The notes: a model not told the origin generated them from the letters alone. 64,000 nucleotides of DNA from Viola odorata (GCA_963691705.1 OY829540.1:68310367-68374366), one strand, 5' to 3'. Positions 1-11,967 are shown, counted from the first letter of the stretch. Made by a program: numbers and translations.

Positions 1-575
1 AAGTGCAGGAAGTGGTGGCTTTCAAAATTGACACATGAAGTAAAATCAGAAGATTGGTTTTTGGGTTTTCTTTTATTTGGATGAACAAATCAGAAAATGG
101 GTTTTTTCTTATCAGATGGATTCTTGAACTTGATGAATTTGTCTGGAGAAAAAGGGTCTTGTGTTGGCATTCCATGAAAAATCTGTATGCTGATGTATTC
201 ATTAAATGTAGCTGGCTTTGATTAGTTTGGGATGAAGACTTAGTTGAGTTGTATTCCATGTTATTGAAATAAAGGTAAAAGCTTTATTGTGTATTTGGCA
301 TCAATTCTATGGTGGAACAAGTTCCTACTGTGTGTGCAGAATAGAATTAGTGGCAGAGCACATAGTTACACTAATGGGGTCGGTTGCGAATTTTTTTTAT
401 AGTTTTCTTCTGCAGGTTGGTTAGGTGCATTAACCATGTCATTGCTGGAGGCTGGAGCAAGAAACTTTTAGCTACAAACATGACAATTCATCCAAGTTTT
501 ATGTTCTTGTAATAAGAACACACCCAACTATTAACTTACAAAATCTATACGAGGCGAAAATTAGTTTCTATTTTT
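1..575. other. Left-edge region, probable 3' UTR of an upstream plus-strand gene
   Basis: No ORF of useful length is seen. All three plus frames close within about 110 bases of the window edge, so at most the last few codons of a gene lying outside the window could be here. An AATAAA poly(A)-type signal sits at 268-273. The rest is T-rich non-coding sequence up to the CRR7 stop codon at 576, so the two genes may be convergent. This is an inference from composition and context. Confidence 0.3.
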
Positions 576-1290
576 TTATTCCAAACTAACTTCATACCAC
601 TGGACTGAACTGAAATCTCCGTCAATTTGAAGCTCACAGACTGAACCTACCAAGAAAGAAACAGCATCATCAATGGTTTCGAATCTTGCGAGGTCTGGCG
701 GCAAGGTCCCTTGCCAATTTTCAAGGTAACCTTTCAGGGTGGATTTCAATTCTTCCACAGAAACAAATCTTTCATCTTCTCCAGGTTCTAATAGCACATA
801 AGTTTCGGTCCGCTCGATTACCCTTCTCCTCCTCCCCATTGCACAAACCTGGTCCCAAAATCTACATCAGTAAACATTATAGTAACTGCACAAACCTGTC
901 CTAACACACAAGATATAAGGAACTCAAAACACAACTGCCATTTCATGGTATTTACCACTAGAGAATTCCAATGCTGTCGCAAGTACGTCACTTTGACGCG
1001 AATCGGGCTAAAATCTTGAGCAATGCCTTCTGGATTTGCAAAGAAAACTGTTGCAGAATTCCTGTGGCTTAACATACTTTTGCCTGAAAAACATTTGCAT
1101 AGGTAAAAATTGTCAGTAATTTAAGACGAGTATCAAAACCTATAACTCATCATTAAGGAAGAATTAATGCATCTTAGGACAAAAAGGGGCAGCACTAATT
1201 TTAATGTAAGTTCTTAAACTCACTGTTTAGTAGATGCAGCTCTACCAGGGTTGTCTTCATTGAAATTGCTGGGCCAAGAGCTCTTGACAT
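576..1290 (-). CDS. CRR7: Chlororespiratory reduction 7, chloroplast NDH complex assembly factor
   Basis: Three exons on the minus strand: 1290-1224, 1083-956 and 848-576. The GT-AG junctions join in one frame to give 155 residues, close to the Arabidopsis protein (about 156). The last exon carries the conserved core: basic RRRR followed by the [10 protein letters not shown] stretch, a central [13 protein letters not shown] segment and the C-terminal [10 protein letters not shown]. The first roughly 60 residues are rich in Ser, Arg and hydroxylated residues and lack conserved acidic blocks, which fits a plastid transit peptide. In the family, CRR7 is a stromal protein needed to build the membrane-peripheral subcomplex of the chloroplast NADH dehydrogenase-like complex, used in cyclic electron flow around photosystem I. 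The start at 1290 was chosen as the first ATG that opens the frame; a second in-frame ATG lies ten codons later. The identity comes from recognition of the core sequence. Confidence 0.85.
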
Positions 1291-1392
1291 TGTTCTCTTC
1301 CTTATCTCTGTAGTTGAAGATGTTTAAATTGAAGCTGTGTTTATGTTTGTTGTCAACAGAGGTTGTAAGGATAACACATTAAGCTCAACCTC

Positions 1393-1853
1393 TTATATAG
1401 CTTACCTTATCCTCTTGTACATCTTTTAGTTATATTTACTGAATTGTCACTTTCCCCGTACAAAATGACCAATTTGCAACTCTGCCTCTTGATATTTATG
1501 TGAAATATTGCATTTTTTGTCTTCTAAAAAGTAAAATTTTGGGTTTTTTTAAAAAGTTCTATTTTTCTTGTTATAAAAATGGCTTATGGCAAATTGTAAA
1601 CCAAAATCAAATTATGAGGAAAACCCAAAGAAAAAATAAGAAAAAAACGTTTTTTTCTAAAACAAACTTAGGAGAAATCAAATATGATAGGTTTTTTTCA
1701 TTGTAGTTGGAATACGTAGACCATTATGTGATTACTCATACCACTATCAAATGTAAGTTACAACAACAAATTAACCAATAAAATAAAAAGAACAAACACC
1801 AATTTGTTCCTTTTGGTTAATAATAGAAACAGAGCTGGTATGAATTATATATA
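1393..1853. promoter_or_regulatory. Shared divergent promoter region with two TATA-like boxes
   Basis: CRR7 (minus, start 1290) and the next gene (plus, start 2079) are transcribed away from each other over a 788-bp gap. A minus-strand TATA-like box, CTATATAAG, lies at 1392-1400, about 100 bp before the CRR7 start. A plus-strand TATATATA lies at 1846-1853, about 225 bp before the other start. Both spacings suit short 5' UTRs. That these are the real core promoters is inferred; the middle of the gap is plain A+T-rich sequence. Confidence 0.4.
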
Positions 1854-2078
1854 GCACCGCAAAATTCTCTTAGCCTTTTCCTTCATATATTTGTCCTAAC
1901 AAAAAAACCTTAATCTGTTTCTCAATCCCCCTTTTCTACATTGTCATTGTCATCTAAATAATCAAACATCAAACCCATTTCTCATAAATTTATCTTTGCA
2001 ACATTGCATCTTCAATCCCTTTTGTGCAATCTTTTGAAGGAATTCGTGAGACCCTAGAACACAATCCTGACAACAAAA

Positions 2079-3057
2079 ATGAACCTCGAACCGGGCGCTG
2101 GAACTTCATCTTCACTAGAGATCTTAGAGGAACCTATCACTGTTAAGAAAGAGCCTCCTGCTATTTCTTTGGTGGATTTGAGTTACTCAGCACCCAATTC
2201 GCAGGCATCCATGTTTTCTTTTGAAGAGCCCAGATGCAGTAGTCCTCCTCATATGGGAGCAGGACTACAATTGCCACCATTAGGCCAGCCTGGAAGTTAC
2301 GATCCGAATCGAATCCCAGCATCCATCTTCGGGCCGAAACCTGCAAATCATTCCGAATGGAGCGTGGCTTCGACCGAATCCTTGTTTAGTATTCACATGG
2401 GGAACAACAGTTTCTCAAGAGACCATGTTTTCATGTTGTACAAATCTGGAGATCTACAAGAGATGAGCAATTATTTCCCTCCTCCCCTGAAGCCTGTGAT
2501 GGAAGTAGAGAGCATGGAAATAAAGGGAGAAGATACAACAAAGAAGCTATCAAACGTTAGCACAGAATCAGCTGATCATACTGCAAAATCAGGACAAGAA
2601 ATTCCAAACATCACAGAAAGACAGGAAAGTTATGGTGAACCTGAGAAAACTGTCAATCAGGAAAAGTCGGCAATAGTTGAAGAAGTCAGGAATTCTTCCA
2701 GCAGCACCCAATCTTTTCAATTCCCAGTGTAAGTCACATGGTAGCTAAATTTTTATTCCATTTGTGTATGAAAAAGTTACGTGCTGACATCTTTTTATCT
2801 ATCAATCTAACACGAACAAAATTAATCCTGATACTAATTCACGAATTTGGGTTGATTTCAGAATCAATTACGAGGGAGAGAGGAATTCATCTGTGAAAAA
2901 AGGGAAACAACAACAGAAGCAGCTCTCGGTAAAGCAGGAGTTGCGGCAGGATCCAGAGGAATCAGAGCCACAAGCCATTACAAAAACCTCAGAGCCCTTA
3001 AAAAGTTTAAAGAACAACTGCCTTTCTTGCTTCGCTCGTTGCCCATTTGGATGTTGA
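2079..3057 (+). CDS. Uncharacterised plant-specific protein with Cys-rich C-terminus
   Basis: Two exons, 2079-2728 and 2862-3057, joined at a GTAAGT donor and a TTTCAG acceptor, give 281 residues. The N-terminal half looks conserved-protein-like: an acidic start with an ITVKKEPP patch, a SLVDLSYSAP stretch, then NRIPASIFGPKP, a WSVASTESLFSIHMGN block and a SRDHVFMLYKSGDL segment. The second half is polar, charged and probably disordered (residues about 150-265). The protein ends in a basic region followed by a compact tail with four cysteines (NNCLSCFARCPFGC). I recognise this as the type of land-plant protein usually labelled hypothetical and know no assigned function. The terminal cysteines could bind metal or be lipid-modified, but nothing in the sequence decides this. 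No membrane segment or signal peptide is visible. Confidence 0.7.
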
Positions 3058-4109
3058 TGGAGCAGTTTCTTTTTCTTTTTTTCTTTTCAATTGTTCTTAT
3101 TAATGTTGCTATTCTTGTTTAAGTTCAATCAAACTCTTGATGACAAACAGATGAATCTTACAGTCAATATATACATTAATATGATCCTATATGTTTAAAT
3201 CAATGTGCTCAAATATCTTAATTTATGATAGTGAAAATTTAAATTAGGAAGGAAAAAAAAAGGAGGAAAGAAGTCTTCCTCTTTCTATAAGGACATCCCG
3301 TGGAGGAGGAGGACCTCTACCCATTGAAGTTGAAAACACTGAGCCCCCACCAGGGCCACCACAGCCACCACAGCCCTAAACTAGGCCATGACATGAGCCC
3401 TTAGATTGGATGCATGGACCTTTTGTGGACCCCACTATGTTCCTCTAGCATCCCCTCTTGGCCCTAAATAGTGAAATAAATACTAACACAACCCGAGAAT
3501 TGGGGCAAACATATAAATTTCCAAATTTAAATCTGAAATTAATCAAAAGTTAAGATATTAAAAATTAAAATAAAACCTAAGAAATAGAGAGATGAAATGT
3601 TAATGGTTTGAGAAAAAAACAAAATGAAGTAGAAAATTTTCTTTTGTAGTTAAACTAATTTTTTTTACTGAATTTCGTAAAATTTTACTATTTTTTAATG
3701 TTTTATTTAAATTTATTAACTATTATAAAGTTTAAATTTGTAATTTTAAAAAAAAATTATAAGATTAATATTATAATTGTTAACGGTGTATTTCGATAGT
3801 TTACTCTTTATCTACCTTTCCTTTTTCTTCCCCTAACTTGATTATAAAATACTATAGAAAGAGGAACATACACACACGCGTTTTTCTGAAAGGAGAGATG
3901 ACACTGTTGAACATTTTCTTTCCTCCTCTCTCTCCGTCTTCATTGCTTCCAGTGTCCATCTCTCGCCAAGGACCCGAGAAATTAGGGTTAGGGTCTTCAA
4001 ACCGAGAAGAACATTAAGCCCCATTACTTTTGCTCTCTGCAGCTACTGAAACATCGGGGTTTTGAGGGCACTTCCAAAAAAAATATTCCTGGCCCTTTTG
4101 GGTTCTAAA
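3058..4109. other. 3' UTR, intergenic DNA and RPK2 5' leader
   Basis: No gene is seen. The first part is the T-rich 3' UTR of the 281-residue protein gene. Around 3340-3375 is a short imperfect CCACCA-type repeat. A+T-rich spacer follows to about 3780. From about 3840 the sequence becomes CT-rich, as expected for the promoter and 5' leader of the RPK2 gene. The frame upstream of the RPK2 ATG stays open for sixteen codons back to a TTG at 4062, but contains no further ATG. Confidence 0.5.
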
Positions 4110-7100
4110 ATGGCAGCAGCTATCAGATACCATTCTTTCACCAAACTAAAGCTCTTGTCTTTTATCTTTGCACTTTGGTTTTGGCTAAACGGTGTGGTTT
4201 CACTTGATTCAGACAAATCAGTTCTCTTGCAGTTCAAGCACAGTGTTTCTGACCCTTCAGGACTGCTCTCGAGCTGGAATCTGATCAACCCTAACCACTG
4301 TTCTTGGGCTGGGGTGTCGTGTGACGCCGAATCCCGTGTCATTTCACTCAACATCAGTGGCAACTGTGGCCATAAGAGCTACAAAGGTATGAACTTTGAG
4401 AATGACTATGGTTCTTTTCTTCAGTTTCCACTGTATGGGTTTGGAATTAGGAGAGACTGTAGGAGTAGTAATGGGATTTTGATGGGAAATTTGATACCTT
4501 TTATTGCTAAGTTAACTGAGCTTAAAGTTTTGTCATTGCCGTTTAATGGGTTGGGTGGGGAAATCCCTGCTGATATATGGGCAATGGAGAAGTTAGAGGT
4601 TATTGATCTAGAGGGAAATTTGATATCTGGGTCGTTGCCGGTTTCATTTTCTGGGTTGAGGAACCTGCGGGTTTTGAATTTAGGGTTTAACATGATAGTG
4701 GGTGAGATACCAGACTCACTTTCTTATTGTTCAAAGTTTGAGATCTTGAATTTGGCTGGTAATCTTATCAATGGGACAATTCCAGGGTTTGTTGGAAGGT
4801 TTAGGGGTGTGTATTTGTCTTTCAACCAGCTTGGTGGGTCAGTGCCTGGTGAAATTGGTGGCAGTTGTGAGAAACTTGAACACCTAGACTTGTCCAGTAA
4901 TCTTTTAGTCGGAGGCATTCCGAGCAGTCTGGGGAAGTGTGGTAATTTGAGGACATTGTTGCTGTATGCTAACTTGTTAGAAGAAGATGTTCCCTCTGAG
5001 CTTGGCATGCTCGGGAAGCTCCAAGTTTTGGATTTGTCGAGGAATAGTCTTAGTGGGTCAATACCACTTGAGCTCAGGCACTGCCATGAATTGTCTGTGC
5101 TTGTGCTATCAAATACCTTCGATCCATACCAGGATTTTAATGGTTCAAGAGGGGATTATTCACTAGACCATTTCAGCTCTGTGAGTGAATTTAATTTTTA
5201 TCAAGGGGGACTTCCAGTGGAAATTTTGACTCTTCCAAACCTGAGGATTTTGTGGGGACCAAGTGGTAATTTTGAGGGCAGATTGCCAAGTAACTGGAGT
5301 TCTTGTGATAATTTGGAAATGATAAATTTGTCTCACAACTTTTTCACTGGGGAAATTCCTTTTGGACTCAGTCGCTGCAGTAAGTTGTGGTATCTAGACT
5401 TGAGTTTCAATAGGTTTAATGGGGAGCTTTTGAAGGAAGTTAATGTTCCTTGCATGACTCTGTTTGATGTTAGCCAAAATTCATTGTCCGGTTTGATTCC
5501 CAGTTTTTATGTCAGAAGATGCCCTCCAGTTCCATCCTCAAGTGGGTTTCCCTCTAGCGCCCATGACCCATCATCTGCCTATTTATCATATTTTGCAAGT
5601 AAAGCTCAGGGTGGTAGACCTGCACTGTCACTCGAAGGAGCTGTTGGAATTTTTGTGTTGCATAACTTTCAGGGCAATAACTTTACTGGTACTCTCCAGT
5701 CCTTGCCAATTGCACCAGCAAGATTAGTAAAGCAAACTGTCTACACCTTCTCAGCTGGAGAAAACAAGCTCCATGGACCATTTCCAGGGATTTTGTTTGA
5801 GAAGTGTGATGACTTGGATGAGATGATAGTTAATGTTAGCAACAACAGAATGTCAGGTCACATTCCAGCTGACATTGGCATGATGTGCAGATCTCTGAAG
5901 CTTCTTGATGCATCTAGGAATCAGATCTCTGGTCCTATTCCTCCCAGCGTTGGTCAATTGATTTCACTTGTTTCTCTTGATTTGAGTTGGAACCTCTTGC
6001 AAGGTCAGATACCTATTAGTATCAGCCAAATAAAGGGTCTCAGATATCTTTCATTAGCTGGTAATCAAATGAATGGCTCCATTCCATCTACTTTGGGCAG
6101 GTTGCAGTTTTTAGAGATCCTGGATCTTTCTTCAAACTTGCTTTCTGGAGAGATTCCAAATGATCTTGTGAACTTGAAAAACCTGACTACTCTTCTGCTC
6201 AATGACAATAAACTCACTGGGCAGATTCCCTCTGGTTTAGCAAATGTGTCTGTGCTTTCCGCATTTAACGTGTCCTTTAATAACTTATCTGGGCCACTGC
6301 CGTCGAGCAACAATTTGATGAAATGTAATAGTGTTCTTGGAAACCCTTATCTGCACCCTTGCCGTGTGTTTTCCCTAACAGTTCCGTCTTCAGATGCACA
6401 GGGGACAGCTTCTGATGTACAAGGTATTCCCCATCCAACTCAGAACCCGGGGGGTGATAATGTTGGTTTCAATACAATTGAGATAGCATCAATCACATCT
6501 GCATCAGTCATTGTTTCAGTTCTTTTGGCTCTGATTGTCCTGTTGTTGTACACTAGAAAATGCAATCCGAAGTCCAAAGTCATGGGATCTGCCAGAAAGG
6601 AAGTAACTGTCTTCACGGACATTGGGGTTCCCTTAACATTTGATAATGTTGTGCGGGCCACCGGGGGCTTCAATGCAAGTAACTGCATTGGAAATGGAGG
6701 TTTTGGAGCTACTTATAAAGCAGAAATATCCCCTGGAGTTCTAGTGGCAATTAAACGACTTTCAGTGGGTCGGTTCCATGGGATTCAACAGTTCCATGCA
6801 GAAATCAAAACACTTGGAAGGCTTCAACATCCAAATCTTGTCACTTTGATAGGTTATCATGTCAGTGAAACAGAAATGTTCCTTGTGTACAATTATTTGC
6901 CAGGTGGTAATTTGGAGAAGTTTATACAGGAAAGGTCATCAAGGGCTGTGGATTGGAGGACACTGCACAAGATTGTTTTGGACATAGCTCGTGCCCTTGC
7001 CTACTTGCATGATGAGTGTGTACCACGAGTGCTCCATCGTGATGTTAAGCCCAGCAATATCCTCTTGGATGATAATTTCAATGCCTATTTATCTGACTTT

Positions 7101-7511
7101 GGTTTGGCCAGGCTTTTGGGAACTTCTGAAACACATGCTACTACAGGTGTTGCCGGAACTTTTGGCTATGTCGCTCCAGAATATGCTATGACTTGCCGAG
7201 TTTCAGATAAGGCTGATGTTTACAGTTATGGAGTTGTGCTTCTTGAGTTACTTTCAGACAAGAAAGCCTTGGATCCTTCATTCTCCTCATACGGGAATGG
7301 CTTCAACATTGTGTCTTGGGCGTGCATGCTCCTGCGGCAGGGCCGAGCGAAGGAGTTCTTTACTCCGGGATTATGGGAGGTAGGTCCACATGACGATTTG
7401 GTAGAAGTTTTGCACCTGGCGGTTGTGTGCACTGTCGATTCACTTTCCACCAGGCCTACAATGAAACAAGTCGTACGGCGATTAAAGCAACTTCAGTCAC
7501 CATCTTGTTAG
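4110..7511 (+). CDS. RPK2: LRR receptor-like serine/threonine kinase RPK2 (TOADSTOOL2)
   Basis: Intronless gene of 1133 residues; the family runs to about 1150. It begins with a signal peptide (residues about 1-32, hydrophobic core [12 protein letters not shown]), then an LRR N-terminal cap with [10 protein letters not shown] long leucine-rich repeat ectodomain of the LxxLxLxxNxLxGxIP type extends to about residue 740, with the island region typical of RPK2. A membrane segment at about 795-817 is followed by a stop-transfer YTRK. The kinase domain has glycine loop GNGGFG from residue 861, lysine 882, catalytic HRDVKPSN with Asp978, and DFG with Asp996, so all catalytic residues are present. 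In Arabidopsis, RPK2 acts at the plasma membrane in CLV3/CLE peptide signalling, shoot meristem size, anther development and embryo patterning. The ATG at 4110 was chosen because it directly precedes the signal peptide. Near-complete similarity of the kinase domain makes this a confident call. Confidence 0.95.
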   Translation: MAAAIRYHSFTKLKLLSFIFALWFWLNGVVSLDSDKSVLLQFKHSVSDPSGLLSSWNLINPNHCSWAGVSCDAESRVISLNISGNCGHKSYKGMNFENDYGSFLQFPLYGFGIRRDCRSSNGILMGNLIPFIAKLTELKVLSLPFNGLGGEIPADIWAMEKLEVIDLEGNLISGSLPVSFSGLRNLRVLNLGFNMIVGEIPDSLSYCSKFEILNLAGNLINGTIPGFVGRFRGVYLSFNQLGGSVPGEIGGSCEKLEHLDLSSNLLVGGIPSSLGKCGNLRTLLLYANLLEEDVPSELGMLGKLQVLDLSRNSLSGSIPLELRHCHELSVLVLSNTFDPYQDFNGSRGDYSLDHFSSVSEFNFYQGGLPVEILTLPNLRILWGPSGNFEGRLPSNWSSCDNLEMINLSHNFFTGEIPFGLSRCSKLWYLDLSFNRFNGELLKEVNVPCMTLFDVSQNSLSGLIPSFYVRRCPPVPSSSGFPSSAHDPSSAYLSYFASKAQGGRPALSLEGAVGIFVLHNFQGNNFTGTLQSLPIAPARLVKQTVYTFSAGENKLHGPFPGILFEKCDDLDEMIVNVSNNRMSGHIPADIGMMCRSLKLLDASRNQISGPIPPSVGQLISLVSLDLSWNLLQGQIPISISQIKGLRYLSLAGNQMNGSIPSTLGRLQFLEILDLSSNLLSGEIPNDLVNLKNLTTLLLNDNKLTGQIPSGLANVSVLSAFNVSFNNLSGPLPSSNNLMKCNSVLGNPYLHPCRVFSLTVPSSDAQGTASDVQGIPHPTQNPGGDNVGFNTIEIASITSASVIVSVLLALIVLLLYTRKCNPKSKVMGSARKEVTVFTDIGVPLTFDNVVRATGGFNASNCIGNGGFGATYKAEISPGVLVAIKRLSVGRFHGIQQFHAEIKTLGRLQHPNLVTLIGYHVSETEMFLVYNYLPGGNLEKFIQERSSRAVDWRTLHKIVLDIARALAYLHDECVPRVLHRDVKPSNILLDDNFNAYLSDFGLARLLGTSETHATTGVAGTFGYVAPEYAMTCRVSDKADVYSYGVVLLELLSDKKALDPSFSSYGNGFNIVSWACMLLRQGRAKEFFTPGLWEVGPHDDLVEVLHLAVVCTVDSLSTRPTMKQVVRRLKQLQSPSC

Positions 7512-8879
7512 TCTCTTTACGCGTGCTTTCGCTTGTGATTAACGTACTAATCTGTATAGAGTAAGCCCAATAGATGTTGAAGCTTTCTTGGTTCTTCTTA
7601 TGGGCTGCCCTCAAGTAGACTAAACTGTAGTTAGGTATTATTGCCACTTGTAAATTGTAGCATAGTTTCACCCCAATTTTTCATTGCTCACTGAGGAATC
7701 TGCAAAAAATTGGCAGAAATTTATTCCCAACATTGTATAAATGTATCCTTAGTTTCATTTGTTCAATAAAGAGTCAGGAGTGGAGATTCTTTTCGAATTC
7801 GTTTGTCACTTCACACGAGACACAAAAACTCGAAACCTGAATTAAGAGTGAACGGGCTTTTACGACTCAAAAACGTTGGTTATAAACCCGTCCCACCCAT
7901 AACAGTCCTGTACCCATCTTTGTAGGATCACTTGTTCCTATATGATGCAATCTGTAGGGTCATTTGTTTGTTAGGATAAAAATTAAAAAGGAAAAAAAAT
8001 CCCCTTCTATTCTATGCTTGGTATTTTTTATTTTAGTTGAAAAATGAATTGATAAGAGAAAAAAAGAGATTTACATTTGACATACTTAGATGTTGACTTT
8101 TCATTTTCTATAAGTCATGATTCAATCATTTTTATCTACTGAATAAATTTACATAATTATTTCTTTTAATGACAATTTGTATTTTGAATATGAAATGTTT
8201 AACGTTTTAGAATTTGAAAAGTCTAAATTTTCTGTACTAGGTGTTATTGAATGTTCATAGAAGCGAATGATTATTTGTAGAGTTAAGATTATTATGGTAA
8301 GATTAATTTTAAACCATCTTTTATACAAGTGTATAGTTCAACTGGTTAATACATACCGGTTTTATATCGTAAATCATGAGTTTAATTACTTATATTATAA
8401 TGATTGTTTGAGATATCAAGGTCACTATTGCTCTCTTACAATTATTTTTCCTTATTTTTTTTAAAAAACTGTTATTTTAATTTTTACACTATATCAAAAA
8501 ATCAAGAGTAATATTAATTGAGCGTATTTAATAGAACTATTGAAAATAATTAGCTAAAAATAATCAAAATTAGTAATTTATGGGAGTTATTTTTTACAAG
8601 AAGTAATTTTTATTTGAGGTGATTAGTTATAGTAACTTTGACTTCTTACCTTTAATTATGGTTAATTAAAATTACAATACTCGATAAATAATCATCCAAT
8701 TATTATATCTCCAATCATTCTAAGGGATCATTGATTGGCCAATTTAGTGTATTTATTTATCGCTAATTAATTGAGTGCATATAGCCATACAGAGAAGTAC
8801 AGATATAATTTCAGGTAGTTAGTTAATCATGGTATCAATAATTAGTGAATTTAGGAGTATTATTGTCAAAAATCTAATT
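7512..8879. other. RPK2 3' UTR and A+T-rich intergenic DNA
   Basis: An AATAAA at about 7764 is a plausible RPK2 polyadenylation signal. Beyond it the sequence is strongly A+T-rich with many short TAAT and ATTA runs and no ORF that looks coding. No convincing transposon boundaries were found. Confidence 0.5.
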
Positions 8880-9330
8880 CCATAGTCGATAAGATAGCTG
8901 ATCTTGGCATAGCTTGCAAAGAGGCAGAGTGCAGGTTGGACAGACAGATTGGGCACTTATAGATTGATGGCGCCGGAGATGATGAACGAAAAGTCTTACA
9001 GGATAAATAGTTTCGCGCTTATCTTGTGGGAGATGGTGACCGGAAAAACTCCTTTCAGTGGCATGGATCCGTTGCACGTTGAGCGCAGCAGGGAATAAAA
9101 ACCTGAGACCTGACATTCCGGCGGATCGCCCTCCAGCCATGGGCACCATAATTGAGAAATCCTGGTCTTTGCAGCCGGAGAAGAGGCCTGAGTTTTCCAA
9201 AATTGTGAAGATATTGAAGCAATTTCAAGATTCCGTTGTACGAGATAGGACACTGAATGATGTACAAAACACAACTTGCTCAGGATCTAAGGAATGCATT
9301 TTTCTGTGGATTCAAAAACTTTTAAAGTAA
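8880..9330 (+). pseudogene. Decayed Raf-like (HT1/STY-type) protein kinase C-terminal fragment
   Basis: Read across frames, the stretch encodes the C-terminal half of a plant Raf-like MAPKKK. Visible pieces are IADLGIACKEAEC (activation-loop start, with DLG in place of DFG), then after a frameshift a YRLMAPEMM segment, LILWEMVTGKTPF, and after another break NKNLRPDIPADRPPAMG, WSLQPEKRPEF and a VVRDRTLNDVQN tail. Stop codons, at least two frameshifts and loss of the DVYSFG region break it. The whole N-lobe and the HRD region are missing. It is a dead fragment, not a gene; whether it came by retroposition or by a broken duplication cannot be told. The recognisable C-terminus suggests moderate age. 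Confidence 0.8.
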
Positions 9331-9597
9331 TAATACATCAGTTCTTGACATTAGTATTTCATATGCAAAATTGATGATTTACAAGCCATCTAGGATTTCG
9401 CAATAATGGATTTTCCAGAAAAGATGAAATAGCAAAGGAACCCATCTTTGCCACAAAATAAAAGTGAAACATTTACCATTGAAGAAGTCCTGAAATGATT
9501 CGAAGTACCGAAAAGGAAAAAAAATATGTGAAACCTAATAAGCTTCTTTTCTTCATGACCATCTTTTAAAAGGATTAGTAGCTAAGCAAACCACCTC

Positions 9598-11967
9598 TTA
9601 GGAAAATGGAGAAGGGCTTACAACTATATGCTTAAGAGGTTCTGCTACATCACCTCCACCGGCGTGCTTCACAAACTCAGCTGGGGAGAAAAAGCTTCCA
9701 TGGCAGACGCATACTATCCTCACCTCCCCGCCTCTCCTATACGTGTAGAGAAATCCTTCTACGTTTCTCCCATCAGGGCCATATCCGGTTGTGGACACGC
9801 ACGGCATATCTTCCAATATATTCCTCACCAATATCTCCTTGGATCCATCCGAGGCCATCGCAGGTTTGCAAGATTGGTTTCCTTCCGCAGTACCTTCCAC
9901 AGGACTGCCTGATTGTTGCATAATCGTCAACCCAGGTGTGGCTGCCAATTTCTGCTCAAACTCAGATGAGGACTGAGCACTGAGGGGGCTTCTTGCTTCG
10001 GCACATTTGTTAATTCCTACATTGCATCACAAGAAAGGAAGAAGTAAGAGAAAGGACTGCAAAGTAAGAAAATGCCCTCTCATGTTTAATGACATACAAT
10101 ATGCTGCAGTCAACATTCTACAGCTCACAAGCACGTTTATAGTGACAATCTAGACGTTCACGAAAAATAATGTCAGCCTAAGTTAGGGGAAGGCAAGCCA
10201 AACAAATCCCTCCAGCCATAAAACATAGTGGGTGCTTTAGGATGAGTCATTACTTGTTAGGCTGAAAGAATTATGCCTGCTTACAAATTGACGAGCATTT
10301 AAATTCGCGTTAGGGAAAGACGAAACACTTAAAAGACCTCATTGATGCAAAAATTGCTATCTGAGAATCGAAGTAAAAGCTGAACATCTGACTAAGCAAG
10401 TTCACAGACTATATCTACATGTACGAGTGGGATAGTAGCAAGGAATCATGAAATAAATCAAGAATCATATATTCTTTGTTCCCTAATTTCCAATTTAGGG
10501 AAAATCAACAATTCGTTAATTTGCAAATTTAGAACATTATTATATAATAAGTATGTATGTGTGGCCATTACTCTTCTAAATCTTATACTCTATACAAAGC
10601 CCAATTCCAAAATCCAAACGGAACAGCAACAAATATGCTCATGAAGTATGCGTTGTTGCTTCATACTCCAAAAATACTGTCAAAAGTATAAAGCTAAATA
10701 TGTATTAGTATTTTGTATTTTGTAATGGGTAGATGACAGACTTTTGGTAGGATTTTAATAGTTATATATGTGGTTAAGTTGTGATACGTGTTTGCTTGTG
10801 TAAGTAGAGAAGTATGGGTTGCATTGACTATGAAAAAGTGCAGCACAGCTGCTGCATAATGGCTGTATAAAAAGGAGCTTCTGTAATGGTGTGTCCACAA
10901 ACACACCACTCTCAAGAGGTGAAGAGTGGAGAACCAGAGAGTTCCCACCGAGAGAGAGATTGAGAGTAGAAGAGTGTGCACAGTAAAAGAGTGTGAGGAG
11001 GATCACACCACTCTCATCTGTGTATTGTTCTACCACGTGTAGAACCAGAAACAAATTTGTCTGTAATATTTTTGTGAGCTGGAAATCAGATAGATAGTTT
11101 GTGTGTACTGTAATTGTTGTTTAGTTAGTGAATGAAGTTGAGTTTGAGTGTAGAAGTGTTTTTTCAAGAATTGCAGAGTAAGAAGGATTGCACCAGTCAT
11201 CTGAAATCTAACAGCTCAGATTAATGGAAATTCCACATTCTCAACAACATGAAAAAAGCAAAATCGAAAAACAAAAACCAGTACACCAATCTTAAACAAC
11301 AGCATATATATATATATAGTAATGAGGGGGGAAATTAAGGAAGATATTGTTTACCCTTTACTTGAATTGGCTGGCCATCAACTTCTGAAATTCCAGATGA
11401 TCCACTCCCTTGCGATCCAATCGATCCTTGTGACAATGGTGGCGACACTTTCCCCAGAGGTAAAGGACTTTCTACACCAGAACTTAAAAATCCATTGAAA
11501 TTCTTCCCATCAGACCCTTTTGCTATCTTTAGCTCCTGGCAATTGATCTCTTCTGATAACCCACTGTTACTTCTGTCCTTTCGTGCTTTCAAATTCTTTT
11601 GCTTCTCTGATCTCTTCCTTTTAGCCTCCAATCTCCTCAGTGTCTGCATCTCTTTCCTCCTCTTCCATTCCTCTTCTGTCTCTGTAGGCATAGAACAAGT
11701 CCTTGCAAGATTGGTAGTCGCCATAAAAGAAGCATCATTTTCTGGTGTTGGATGGGTAAAATCTGGTATGGAAGATGATCTGGTGAGCTTGTTCACACCA
11801 AATCTGCCATTCAATGAGAGCCCAAGGCTCAGCTCAACATCCTTATCTTCACCGGCTGCTTCTTCACGCGTTTTGTTGTTGGAATTGTTTCCACAAATAA
11901 ACCTCTGCAACAAGTCTTCGGCAGAAGAATTGCTAAGTCCCTGCTGCTGCTGCTGCTGTTTTGCCAT
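9598..11967 (-). CDS. AFP: Ninja-family ABI5-binding protein (AFP), transcriptional co-repressor adaptor
   Basis: Two minus-strand exons, 11967-11355 and 10016-9598, separated by a 1.34-kb intron, give 343 residues, the length of AFP1/AFP2-type proteins. Exon 1 holds a poly-Gln run (residues 4-9), an EAR repression motif ELSLGLSL at about 45-52, and a basic nuclear signal (RRLEAKRKRSEKQK). The C-terminal exon carries the Ninja/AFP Jas-type domain: MPCVSTTGYGPDGRNVEGFLY, then VRIVCVCHGSFFSPAEFVKHAGG. In the family, the EAR motif recruits TOPLESS co-repressors and the C-terminal domain contacts bZIP factors such as ABI5 or JAZ-linked partners, which damps ABA and jasmonate responses in the nucleus. 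The upstream ACGT elements annotated separately fit feedback control by ABA. Which AFP paralogue this is cannot be settled by eye. Confidence 0.92.
10690..11210. mobile_element. Possible solo LTR or small LTR-element remnant in the AFP intron
   Basis: Within the AFP intron lies a G+A-rich segment unlike its surroundings. It has a TATA-like TGTATAAAAAGG at about 10863-10874, followed by about 300 bp of transcript-leader-like sequence with ACCACTCT/AGAGTGG inverted motifs and a CACGTG. Solo LTRs of Copia elements often look like this. No matching TG/CA ends or target duplication could be fixed, so this is inference. An alternative first exon or internal promoter of AFP is another reading. Confidence 0.25.

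Noticed and set aside
4062..4109. Upstream extension of the RPK2 frame by sixteen codons
   Set aside because: It opens with TTG, not ATG, and the extra residues would hide the signal peptide. The ATG at 4110 is the better start.
9058..9330. Plus-strand ORF with kinase similarity as a functional small protein
   Set aside because: It is only the C-terminal part of a kinase with frameshifts and stops just upstream, so it belongs to the pseudogene.
10694..11054. Two overlapping minus-strand ORFs in the AFP intron
   Set aside because: Composition is that of the promoter-like or LTR-like insert and no domain is visible. Clean splicing of AFP removes this region.
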